This document shows positions 6,779-12,623 of a stretch of 12,623 bases of DNA, piece after piece. Below the pieces are notes generated by a model that was not told the DNA's origin, did no database searches, and saw only the letters and a list, made by a program, of their open reading frames with translations. The translations under genes were made by a program, and so were the position numbers. The stretch is from Lentisphaeria bacterium (GTDB lineage Bacteria; Verrucomicrobiota; Lentisphaeria; Victivallales; UBA1829). Location of the stretch: contig JAGAPM010000055.1 in NCBI GenBank assembly GCA_017623265.1, positions 1 to 12,623 on the forward strand. The letters are read 5' to 3'. Position 1 is the stretch's first letter. Every line of letters starts with the position of its first letter.

Positions 6779-8131
6779 TTATTTCGCTTCTTTCTTCGTT
6801 GTGATCTGCCGGGTCATCCAGCCGGATCGATGGACGGTCAGGACGCTGTATGGTGCGACCCAGAACATGGTGATAAAACTGAACGCCCCGTAGACATACG
6901 ACCACAGCGACTCCGTGTGGCTGTATCGTTTGGCGTAAATAAATGCGGGCAGGGTGGACCAGAAAATAATGGAGATGATGATACCCGTGATAAATGCAAA
7001 GGAGCCGTTGAAAATACTCCACACCACAAAAAGTGCCATAATGATGGGGCTGATCTGCCAGAATGTCTGGACCACCAGATTGATCTGCATCCCGGTCAGG
7101 TCCGGATCATTGATATCCAACCGGCGGAACGCATACTTGAACAGCATGAAATTTTCCCGGAAATTCCCTCTGGTCCATCGAATCATCATCTTGCTGAGAG
7201 CGAGATAACTGGTTGGCATTTCGGAATAACCCACAGCATCTTTCTGGAAGACCACCCGCCACCCTTCCCGGAGCAGAATATTGGTCAGTGCCCGGTCCTC
7301 AGCGATCACAGCGGGCTTGCCGAAGAACGATTCGTTGACCCATTCATTGATATACGGCAGCAGGGCGGACCGGCGGAACGCACTGAATGCTCCCGGCTGG
7401 CAGAGAACCGTGTGGAGCATACTCTGGGCAGACTTGAGAAATTCGAACCCGAAGACAAAGCTCACATCCAGCATCCGGGGGATGATCCCGTCCTGCGTGT
7501 TGGAAACGCGGATACTTCCCGCCACTCCGCCGATCTTTTTATCGGCAACAAAGGGGGCGGCGATCTCCCGCAGGGAACGGGGTTCCACCAGGGTATCGCT
7601 GTCCAGAGTTACGATGATCTCTGCGCCGGAGACCAGCAGGCCTTTGCAGATAGCGTTTCGTTTTCCCGCATTTTTCGGCAGGTCAACGGCGATAATGCGC
7701 TGACCCGCCTTTTCCACAGCGGCGTAGATCCAGTTCCAGGTATCATCGCCGCTGCCGTCATTGATCGTAATGATCTCCAGTTTGTTTGCCGGGTAATCGC
7801 TTTTCAGCAGATGGATCAGAGTCTTTTCCACCTGCTTGCCCTCGTTGAAAGCGGGAACGATCACGCCGATCGTAGGCAGTTTTTCATCGCCGGGATCGGG
7901 ATAACCGCGATACTGATGCACCAGCAGGATCTGCCATGCAAAGTAAGCCATATTCGCCACCAGCATGACCAGACTGAGAAAAACGAAGAGAAAGAGCATG
8001 AGCGGCGCATTCGCCAGATTTTCGGGAATGATCTTTCCGTAAAGAAAAAACAGCACAAAAGCAGCGGCAAAGATCAACAGGATGCCGATCTTTGAGATCT
8101 TCTGCCAAATGCTGCTTTTGCGGTCCGGCAT
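6779..8131 (-). CDS. Membrane-bound family 2 glycosyltransferase (PgaC/hyaluronan synthase-like)
   Basis: A 450-residue processive-type GT2 enzyme that probably polymerises or transfers a sugar across or at the inner membrane. Two N-terminal membrane helices (about 15-35 and 45-70) precede the GT-A domain: GVIVPAFNEG (89-98), D125 in TINDGSGDD for UDP binding, DSD 177-179 as the metal-binding motif, and the acidic pair E278-D279 (AEDRALTN) as the catalytic-base region. The product-binding motif normally written QxxRW appears as MMIRW (315-319), so R and W are kept but the glutamine is replaced by methionine. Three further membrane helices follow (about 352-372, 376-398, 412-435). This topology matches PgaC, NodC and similar synthases, but no deacetylase or export partner is present nearby. 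It starts 6 nt after the uracil-DNA glycosylase stop and ends 1 nt before the TatD-like gene. The sugar and polymer cannot be named from sequence. Confidence 0.9.
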   Translation of the reverse strand: MPDRKSSIWQKISKIGILLIFAAAFVLFFLYGKIIPENLANAPLMLFLFVFLSLVMLVANMAYFAWQILLVHQYRGYPDPGDEKLPTIGVIVPAFNEGKQVEKTLIHLLKSDYPANKLEIITINDGSGDDTWNWIYAAVEKAGQRIIAVDLPKNAGKRNAICKGLLVSGAEIIVTLDSDTLVEPRSLREIAAPFVADKKIGGVAGSIRVSNTQDGIIPRMLDVSFVFGFEFLKSAQSMLHTVLCQPGAFSAFRRSALLPYINEWVNESFFGKPAVIAEDRALTNILLREGWRVVFQKDAVGYSEMPTSYLALSKMMIRWTRGNFRENFMLFKYAFRRLDINDPDLTGMQINLVVQTFWQISPIIMALFVVWSIFNGSFAFITGIIISIIFWSTLPAFIYAKRYSHTESLWSYVYGAFSFITMFWVAPYSVLTVHRSGWMTRQITTKKEAK

Positions 8132-8137
8132 GATCGT

Positions 8138-8938
8138 TTATCCGTTCCGTTTCTGCGGCGTTTTGCCGAATTCACGCATCACGATCTGCAGATCTTTCCA
8201 CGCCTCCGCTTTCATGGGCGGATTTCGCAGCAGAAACGCCGGGTGGAAGGTGGGGAGCGTCTTGATCCCCTTGTATTCGAACCAGTTACCATGCAGACGC
8301 ATGATCCCCCGCATGTTGAGGAGGTACAGCAATGGCACGGCTCCGAGCAGAACCAGAACTTTCGGTTTGACCAGTTCGATCTGCTGATCCAGATAGGCGA
8401 GACACGCACGGGCTTCACCTTCTTCCGGATTCCGGTTCCCCGGCGGACGACATTTGACAATGTTGGCGATATAGACATCGTTCCAGCGGTCAAAGCCCAT
8501 GGCGCCGATCATACGGGTGAGCAGTTCTCCAGCGCGACCCACAAAGGGCAGCCCCTGTTCATCTTCGCTTTCGCCGGGACCTTCCCCGATGAACATGAGT
8601 TCCGCATGGGGGTTGCCGTCACCGAAAACTACATTTTTGCGGGTGGAACAGAGCGGGCAGTTCCGGCAGTTCTGTACCGTTTCTGCCAATGCTTGCAGAG
8701 AACCGGCAAGGGGTTTGCGTATCGGCGGTTCCGGCGCATAAAGCGGGATCGATTCCGGCACAGGGACCGCAACAGGAGCCGGTGCGGGAGCGGGCGTGAT
8801 GATCTTTTTCTCTTCCGGAGCGGGGGCGGCAGACATCAGTGCGTCCAGAAGGTCCGGTGCGATCTGTGCTGTCGGTTCGTAAGCGGCAGATTCTTTCAGG
8901 CGGAAAATGATCTCATCAAAAAGGTCGGCTTTTCTCAT
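8138..8938 (-). CDS. Uracil-DNA glycosylase, family 4 (iron-sulfur type)
   Basis: A 266-residue base-excision repair enzyme that removes uracil from DNA. The catalytic domain begins near residue 82. Four cysteines fit the [4Fe-4S] ligands of family 4: C91 and C94 (NCRNC), C163 (VKCRPPGNRNP) and C179 (EARACL), the last two 16 residues apart. Motif 1 is GEGPGESED (118-126), then GLPFVGRAGELL, and motif 2 HPAFLLR (232-238). These separate it from family 1 Ung, which lacks the cluster. An N-terminal extension of about 80 residues carries a short helical segment and a Pro/Ala/Val-rich linker (about 38-72) that is probably disordered; such extensions occur in many bacterial members and may bind a partner. 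GAGGA lies 7 nt before the ATG (8946-8950, minus strand). Gaps to folC and to the glycosyltransferase gene are 10 and 6 nt, placing it inside the operon. Confidence 0.94.
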   Translation of the reverse strand: MRKADLFDEIIFRLKESAAYEPTAQIAPDLLDALMSAAPAPEEKKIITPAPAPAPVAVPVPESIPLYAPEPPIRKPLAGSLQALAETVQNCRNCPLCSTRKNVVFGDGNPHAELMFIGEGPGESEDEQGLPFVGRAGELLTRMIGAMGFDRWNDVYIANIVKCRPPGNRNPEEGEARACLAYLDQQIELVKPKVLVLLGAVPLLYLLNMRGIMRLHGNWFEYKGIKTLPTFHPAFLLRNPPMKAEAWKDLQIVMREFGKTPQKRNG

Positions 8939-8948
8939 GATTGATTCC

Positions 8949-10208
8949 TCAGTTTTGTTGTGTCAGGATTGGAACAGCATCGCCGCAGAGGTGAATGGAA
9001 CCGCACAAAATGCGCCATTCCTTATCCGGATAACTGTCGGTCAACGCCTGTTCCAGCGGCATGGCGTCGCAGGGGACGCCGGGAGCGATTGACGCAAGTT
9101 CTGCAGCAAGTTCTGTGCCGGTCTTGCTTTCCCGGTTGGTTTCCATGTGGATGAAGCGGAATGACAGAGCAAGATCAGCCAGCGCAGCAAGTCCGGCAGC
9201 GGTATCTTTGTCGGCAAAAGCGCCGAAAAGGAAATGGAATTTTTTTCCGGGCATGACTTCCCGCAGAGTCGCCGCCAGCACTTGCGCGCCCTCGGGATTA
9301 TGGGCAGCATCCATGATCAGCCGCAGTTCCGGAAAACATTGGAAACGGGCGTCCCAGCGGGTGTTTTTCATGCCGTCGGCGGCAAGGGCGGGATCAATCC
9401 CCAGCAGCGGGGCGGCGTACTGCAGAACGGCGTATGCCAACGCTGCATTTTCCCTTTGATGCGGTCCGGCGAGCGGTGTTACGAGGCGTGTGCCGTTTTC
9501 CAGCGTGAAATGCTGGGGAATGGCGTTCTGTTCCACGGACCGCACTGCCGGGGAGAATGTAAGGGGGGCGTGGAGTTCCTCCGCTCTGGCGAGAATGACA
9601 TCTTTCGCTTCATCCGGTGTGGCGGAAGCGCAGAAAACGGGCGTATCCGCTTTGATGATACCGGCTTTTTCAAAAGCAATTTTGCCCAGTGTATCACCCA
9701 GCCGCTCTGCATGTTCCATGGAAATTCCCGTGATGACAGATGCCATCGGCGAGACGATATTCGTGGAATCCAGCCTGCCGCCCATTCCGGTTTCCCAGAG
9801 AACGATATCCACATCGGCATCGGCAAAAATGCAGGCGGCAAGCGCTGTAGTCGCTTCAAAATAAGTGACTTTCATGCCTTCATTCGCCATACTCTGAATG
9901 GCGGGCAGAAGACGCCGGACATATTGCGCCACGGTTACAGGTGCTGTTTCAGTTCCGTTGACCCGGAACCGTTCCCCCACATTGACCAGATGGGGAGAAG
10001 AATAAAAACCGGTTTTGAGTCCGGTACTGCGGAACGCCTGTTCCAGCAAGGCGCAGACTGATCCCTTTCCATTGCTCCCGGCAACGTGGATGAATTTCAG
10101 TTTGTCCTGTGGATTGCCGAGACGCCGGAACAGTTCCCGGGTCTGATTCAAGCCCAGTTTGATGCCGAAAAATTCCAGCGAGGCAAGAAAGTCAAGTTCC
10201 TGCTGCAT
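8949..10208 (-). CDS. folC: Bifunctional folylpolyglutamate synthase/dihydrofolate synthase
   Basis: A 419-residue Mur-ligase-superfamily enzyme that adds glutamate to dihydropteroate and/or extends the polyglutamate tail of folates, using ATP, in the cytoplasm. Length is normal for FolC. Motifs: P-loop AGSNGKGS (43-50), YSSPHL (69-74), omega-loop WETGMGGRLDSTN (138-150), H166 in GISMEHAERLG, the lysine of AFEKAGIIK (about 181) expected to be carbamylated, and the C-terminal ligase motif D300-A-A-H303-N304 in DAAHNPEG. Whether it performs both reactions cannot be told by eye. No folP, accD or other folate gene is nearby. GGAGAG (10213-10218, minus strand) precedes the ATG, with the GGAG core 6 nt away. 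The start is 12 nt after the tolB stop and the end 10 nt before the uracil-DNA glycosylase, consistent with operon membership. Identification is confident. Confidence 0.95.
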   Translation of the reverse strand: MQQELDFLASLEFFGIKLGLNQTRELFRRLGNPQDKLKFIHVAGSNGKGSVCALLEQAFRSTGLKTGFYSSPHLVNVGERFRVNGTETAPVTVAQYVRRLLPAIQSMANEGMKVTYFEATTALAACIFADADVDIVLWETGMGGRLDSTNIVSPMASVITGISMEHAERLGDTLGKIAFEKAGIIKADTPVFCASATPDEAKDVILARAEELHAPLTFSPAVRSVEQNAIPQHFTLENGTRLVTPLAGPHQRENAALAYAVLQYAAPLLGIDPALAADGMKNTRWDARFQCFPELRLIMDAAHNPEGAQVLAATLREVMPGKKFHFLFGAFADKDTAAGLAALADLALSFRFIHMETNRESKTGTELAAELASIAPGVPCDAMPLEQALTDSYPDKEWRILCGSIHLCGDAVPILTQQN

Positions 10209-10220
10209 GATTCTCTCCGA

Positions 10221-11423
10221 TCAGTAAAGGATGGGTGACCAGTCCGGCTGGAAAGTCCGGCTGGAGCCGCCGAGAAGCAGGCGTCTTTTTCCGTGCCAGG
10301 TATCGACAATATACAATCTGCCACGGTCGGCGATAACGACATGGCGGTTGTCCGGTGCCCAGGAGGGACCTTCACAGGCGATGGTTTTTCCGCCGACGGT
10401 GACAGAGTCAGAATCATGCCAGGATCTTCCGGAGCCTTCCGCCACCGCAAGTGCGTAGGTGCTGCCGACCTTCGCCGTGTAGGCAAGAAGGCCGTTTGCT
10501 GAAAAATCGGGCGTGACACGCTCACTGCCGCGGAGACTGGTAAGTCTTGTCTTACCGGAACCGTCCGGCGCGATCATGTAGAGCTGGGGGCGTCCGTATT
10601 CATCGGAAACGAAGCAGATGTATCTGCCGTCCGGTGTCCATACCGGGCTGGCTTCCACCGACTTGCTCCGGGTGAGACGCTTGAGATTCCCGCCTTCCGT
10701 GGGGCGCACATAAAGATCCACCTGCCCGTCACGGCTCAAAACAAGAGCCAGATAGCGGCTGTCCGGAGACAAAGCCCCGCCCGCATTCATCCCCCGGTAG
10801 GAGGTCAGGCGTCTGCTTTTTCCGATGTCAAAACGGTATTGGACAAGAGTGGTGTATGAGTTGCCGTAGAAACAGTAGATGATACTCTTTCCGTCCGGTG
10901 CCCACATCGGTTCAATGGAGAGAGTCCGGTTGTTTGTGATCGCTTTGATGTTGCGCCCGTTGAAGTCGCACATGTAGATCTCACGCCGGTTGCTGCCCGT
11001 TTCAACCGAAAAGACAATCGCAGAACGGCAGATGCCCGGAATGTTGAACAGATTTTTCAGAACCGCATCCACCACTTCCGCCGCACGGCGTTCCGGATCG
11101 GTGCTCCTGCCGTAAAAATCTGCAATCTTCAGCCCCGCTCCGTTCTTCAGCGTCAGCGTGACCGTGTCGCCGGAAGATGCCATGGAGATGATGTAGTCGC
11201 TTTTGGAGCCGGGACGGACCATTTCAAACCAGCCGCAGTTGTTCAGGTTGCGGGTGACATGCTGGGCATTGGGTGACTGGTCCGGAATGAACAGCAATTT
11301 CGGATCCGAGTGTTTTTCCCCCATGATAACAACCCCTGCCCCTTCTTGGGCAGATAACGTGGAAATGGCAGCCAAACCACAGAAAACGGCAGCCAGAGAA
11401 AACCGGAAAAATGTTTTCAGCAT
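10221..11423 (-). CDS. tolB: TolB-like periplasmic beta-propeller protein
   Basis: A 400-residue exported protein. Residues 1-25 form a Sec signal peptide (basic start, hydrophobic core, likely cleavage after LSA at 25). Residues about 30-130 match the TolB N-terminal domain (QHVTRNLNNCGWFEMV and the LKIADFYG segment), and about 140-400 hold WD40-like PD40 propeller blades, each with a W/S-x-PDG-type motif: MWAPDGKSIIY (173-183), ALSPDSRYLAL (217-227), VWTPDGRYICF (261-271), DFSANGLLAY (306-315), SWAPDNRHVVI (354-364). TolB belongs to the Tol-Pal system that couples outer-membrane constriction to division; tolQ, tolR, tolA and pal are absent here. It is the first gene of the eight-gene minus-strand operon, so its upstream region should carry the promoter. 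A weak AAGGGG (11435-11440) lies 11 nt before the ATG. A generic PD40 protein is the alternative, but the N-terminal domain favours true TolB. Confidence 0.88.
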   Translation of the reverse strand: MLKTFFRFSLAAVFCGLAAISTLSAQEGAGVVIMGEKHSDPKLLFIPDQSPNAQHVTRNLNNCGWFEMVRPGSKSDYIISMASSGDTVTLTLKNGAGLKIADFYGRSTDPERRAAEVVDAVLKNLFNIPGICRSAIVFSVETGSNRREIYMCDFNGRNIKAITNNRTLSIEPMWAPDGKSIIYCFYGNSYTTLVQYRFDIGKSRRLTSYRGMNAGGALSPDSRYLALVLSRDGQVDLYVRPTEGGNLKRLTRSKSVEASPVWTPDGRYICFVSDEYGRPQLYMIAPDGSGKTRLTSLRGSERVTPDFSANGLLAYTAKVGSTYALAVAEGSGRSWHDSDSVTVGGKTIACEGPSWAPDNRHVVIADRGRLYIVDTWHGKRRLLLGGSSRTFQPDWSPILY

Positions 11424-11478
11424 AATAATTCTTTCCCCTTTCGGATAATACAGTTGATGATAAATTTACTCATTGATA

Positions 11479-11506
11479 AACATACAACAGGATTGCAAAA
11501 AATCAA
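11479..11506 (-). promoter_or_regulatory. Weak candidate sigma-70 promoter for the tolB operon
   Basis: On the minus strand TTGATT (11501-11506) and TATGTT (11479-11484) are separated by 16 nt in an AT-rich stretch about 55-80 nt upstream of the tolB start. Each hexamer matches the consensus at 4 of 6 positions, so this is only a candidate. An alternative -10, TATTAT, lies nearer the gene but has no good -35. Confidence 0.25.
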
Positions 11507-11522
11507 GCCGGATTGCAAAAAA
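11490..11522. repeat. 13-nt direct repeat with 20-nt period upstream of tolB
   Basis: GGATTGCAAAAAA occurs at 11490-11502 and again, exactly, at 11510-11522. The start-to-start distance of 20 nt is about two turns of B-DNA, so both copies face the same side of the helix. They overlap or flank the candidate promoter of the tolB operon, which makes a regulator-binding site or curved A-tract DNA possible. Confidence 0.7.
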
Positions 11523-11544
11523 ATGAGAAAAGATACGGAGATAT

Positions 11545-11710
11545 CCCATGCCGGGGACAGGCGGCGGTCCGCCGGAGCAGGCTCCGGCGCTTTCCGGGGC
11601 GGCGGAAAAGCAGCTGCGAATGGATGAAAAGAGACTCTCTGCCGCCCCGGAAAGCCGTCCATGCGCCCGCTGGCGCATGGGCGTGGACCGCCGCCTGTTC
11701 CCGGCATGGG
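11545..11710. repeat. 166-nt GC-rich cloverleaf-forming palindromic element
   Basis: The outer arms 11545-11570 and 11685-11710 are inverted repeats over 26 nt with a single non-Watson-Crick pair (G11556 with T11699). An inner perfect 15-bp stem pairs 11589-11603 with 11641-11655. Between the two stems each side carries its own hairpin: left GCCGGAG/CTCCGGC (11571-11577 with 11582-11588, loop CAGG), right a 9-bp perfect stem (11659-11667 with 11672-11680, loop CGCT) that extends to 12 bp with one G-T pair. The inner stem closes a 37-nt loop (11604-11640) containing smaller palindromes. The result is a four-way junction that can form as a DNA cruciform or as RNA. The element starts 2 nt beyond the arfB stop codon and lies between that gene and the AT-rich tolB leader. 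Its GC content contrasts sharply with the adjacent leader. It could be a MITE/REP-like repeat, a transcription-blocking structure or a structured RNA. Confidence 0.85.
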
Positions 11711-11712
11711 GA

Positions 11713-12105
11713 TCAATCATTTTCGCCCGGTTGTTTCCGGTTGTTTTTGATAGCGGCGCGTCTGGCCTTGTCGTTGCGGCGCTGGTCTTTTTGAGCGTGC
11801 GGGACTTTTGTTTTTTTGCGTTTTTTCGGGATGACGAAAGCGGCATTGAGGAGATTTTTCAGCCGGATCCGTGCCAGTTCCCGATTCCGGGTCAGACTGC
11901 GGGATTCTTTGGAGACGATCACGATCTTTCCGGCGGGATACGATACAAGCAAACGTTCCCACACATCTTCTGGGATGGCTGCTGCATTCACAAAATCGAA
12001 TATGAGCCGGACGCCGCAGCTGGTCTTGTTGACATGCTGTCCGCCGGGACCGGCGGCGGGGCGGATGAAGACTTCTTCCAGATTATCGTCCGGGAGGAGG
12101 TCCAT
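11713..12105 (-). CDS. arfB: ArfB/YaeJ-like peptidyl-tRNA hydrolase for stalled ribosomes (RF-1 domain)
   Basis: A stand-alone release-factor catalytic domain. ArfB-type proteins enter ribosomes stalled without a stop codon and hydrolyse the peptidyl-tRNA. The GGQ motif is intact in RPAAGPGGQHVNKTS, followed by the usual NRELARIRLKNLL helix and a long basic tail (KKRKKTK to IKNNRK) that in ArfB occupies the empty mRNA channel. The stop-codon recognition domains of RF1/RF2 are absent. I chose ATG 12105 (MDLLPDDNLEE, 130 residues) because it places the start where family members begin, a GGGCGG-like purine stretch lies upstream, and overlap with the preceding gene falls to 23 nt. An earlier ATG at 12180 would give 155 residues but a 98-nt overlap and has no Shine-Dalgarno sequence. 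The palindromic element begins immediately after the stop. The family call is confident; the start is uncertain. Confidence 0.88.
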   Translation of the reverse strand: MDLLPDDNLEEVFIRPAAGPGGQHVNKTSCGVRLIFDFVNAAAIPEDVWERLLVSYPAGKIVIVSKESRSLTRNRELARIRLKNLLNAAFVIPKKRKKTKVPHAQKDQRRNDKARRAAIKNNRKQPGEND

Positions 12106-12623
12106 TGCGTTGTCCGCCCTGTCTGCCGCCGCGGGGACGGCGTCTGCCTTCCCGTTTTTTCTGTTCATCTTCTGAATCATTGCTGTTAAATGCTTTTTTT
12201 GCCGGCGGGATCACTGTGAAAACAGTATAGGTACTGCCGTTGAGTTGAATCGTTTTGTCAGTCGGATAGATACTTCCGATCCAGACATCGCCTTTTCTGC
12301 CGGTCAGACCGTAAAGGAAGATTTTGCCGTAAAAGAGAGAGTCCGGAGCATCGGAGTAGAGATACCCAACCATGCCGGTCGGTGCGGTCTCAACGGCCGA
12401 GAAGAGTACGCTGTACTCATGAACACCGGAGTGGATGGCAAGATTTTTCGTAAAATCCTGCGTCCCTTCATATTCTTTGTAGCGGTCCTGAAATTTTTTC
12501 CGGATGATCTTTTCCCGGTCCTGTACCGCCTGAAAGATCCGTTCCACCACCTTCGGGTCACAGAACGGAAAATATGAAAGAGATGCCGGATTCATCTCCA
12601 CAAACGGGATGAAGCGGCGGAGG
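12083..12623 (-). CDS. Unrecognised protein, C-terminal part (5' end outside window)
   Basis: The minus-strand frame is open from the right edge to TAA at 12083-12085, giving at least 179 residues. A GTG at 12601 could be read as a start, but the frame continues upstream with plausible protein sequence (LRRFIPFVEMNPASLSY), so I treat it as a truncated 3' part. The visible protein has a charged helical stretch (VVERIFQAVQDREKIIRKKF), then a mixed beta-like region (SVLFSAVETAPTGMVGYLY, DVWIGSIYPTDKTIQLNG) resembling a small compact domain, and a low-complexity tail from about 28 residues before the end: acidic DSEDE, then Arg/Gly/Pro-rich (RRRPRGGRQGGQRNG) that is probably disordered and could bind nucleic acid. 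I do not recognise the family. The last 23 nt overlap the chosen arfB start, suggesting coupled translation. Confidence 0.72.
   Translation of the reverse strand, partial: LRRFIPFVEMNPASLSYFPFCDPKVVERIFQAVQDREKIIRKKFQDRYKEYEGTQDFTKNLAIHSGVHEYSVLFSAVETAPTGMVGYLYSDAPDSLFYGKIFLYGLTGRKGDVWIGSIYPTDKTIQLNGSTYTVFTVIPPAKKAFNSNDSEDEQKKREGRRRPRGGRQGGQRNGPPPGR

Noticed and set aside
6830..8095. Long plus-strand open frame (421 codons) opposite the glycosyltransferase
   Set aside because: His/Asp/Gln-rich composition with no domain is typical of an antisense shadow; the GT2 motifs on the minus strand are decisive.
11545..11710. Palindrome as an ordinary rho-independent terminator of arfB
   Set aside because: It is far longer than a terminator, has lateral hairpins, and no T-tract follows either arm directly; the nearest minus-strand T-rich run begins about 15-20 nt beyond the outer stem.
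12155..12160. A6 run (minus strand) as a programmed frameshift site fusing the unknown protein to ArfB
   Set aside because: In the upstream gene's frame the run reads AAA AAA CGG, not a canonical -1 heptamer, and reaching the arfB frame needs +1. The A AAA AAC heptamer appears only in the arfB frame. No stimulating structure is evident.
11548..12189. Plus-strand frame of 213 codons starting in the palindrome, with GGAG 7 nt before its ATG
   Set aside because: Despite the plausible ribosome-binding site (11537-11540), the product is low-complexity through the palindrome and then entirely antisense to arfB, whose GGQ domain is unmistakable. Chance is more likely.
1..12623. tRNA, rRNA, CRISPR arrays, insertion sequences, prophage genes
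   Set aside because: Nothing resembling these was seen on either strand; nearly all sequence is accounted for by tightly packed genes apart from 11424-11712.

Overview
The window looks like ordinary chromosomal sequence from a diderm (Gram-negative) bacterium that degrades RNA with RNase Y. A TolB with a Sec signal peptide implies an outer membrane. RNase Y together with an RF-like ArfB, a membrane-anchored family 5 solute-binding protein and a family 4 uracil-DNA glycosylase with a long Pro/Ala linker would fit a PVC-group organism such as Lentisphaerota/Victivallales. That placement is inference from gene content only and has not been tested. There are no rRNA or tRNA genes, CRISPR arrays, transposases or phage genes.

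Layout. Positions 1-2753 hold three plus-strand genes: the 3' end of rny, a FAD-dependent oxidoreductase with a strong Shine-Dalgarno sequence, and, 3 nt later, an OppF/DppF-type ABC ATPase. A short A-tract/hairpin/T-tract (2757-2791) separates them from a convergent minus-strand gene train and looks like a bidirectional terminator. Reading from 11423 down to 2791, the train is tolB, folC, a family 4 uracil-DNA glycosylase gene, a GT2 polysaccharide synthase-like gene, tatD-like, ubiA-like, an HNH endonuclease gene and a membrane-anchored family 5 solute-binding protein gene. The seven junctions run from 12-nt gaps to a 28-nt overlap, so this is almost certainly one operon of eight genes mixing envelope, folate, DNA-repair and transport functions.

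Upstream of tolB lies a 289-nt gap (11424-11712). Its tolB-proximal part is AT-rich and carries a 13-nt direct repeat with a 20-nt period and a weak promoter candidate. Its distal part (11545-11710) is a GC-rich, highly ordered palindrome that can fold into a four-way cloverleaf: a 26-bp outer stem, a 15-bp inner stem and two lateral hairpins. No coding or standard feature explains it, and it is the most interesting object in the window. Beyond it, on the minus strand, are an ArfB-like ribosome-rescue hydrolase and the 3' part of an unrecognised gene whose Arg/Gly-rich tail overlaps arfB and which runs off the right edge.

How the genes may work together. TolB, the GT2 enzyme, the UbiA-like membrane protein and the anchored binding protein all concern the envelope. 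The OppF-like ATPase and the binding protein could serve the same peptide-type importer, but no permease genes are present. Most remaining genes are housekeeping and are probably co-transcribed rather than functionally linked.
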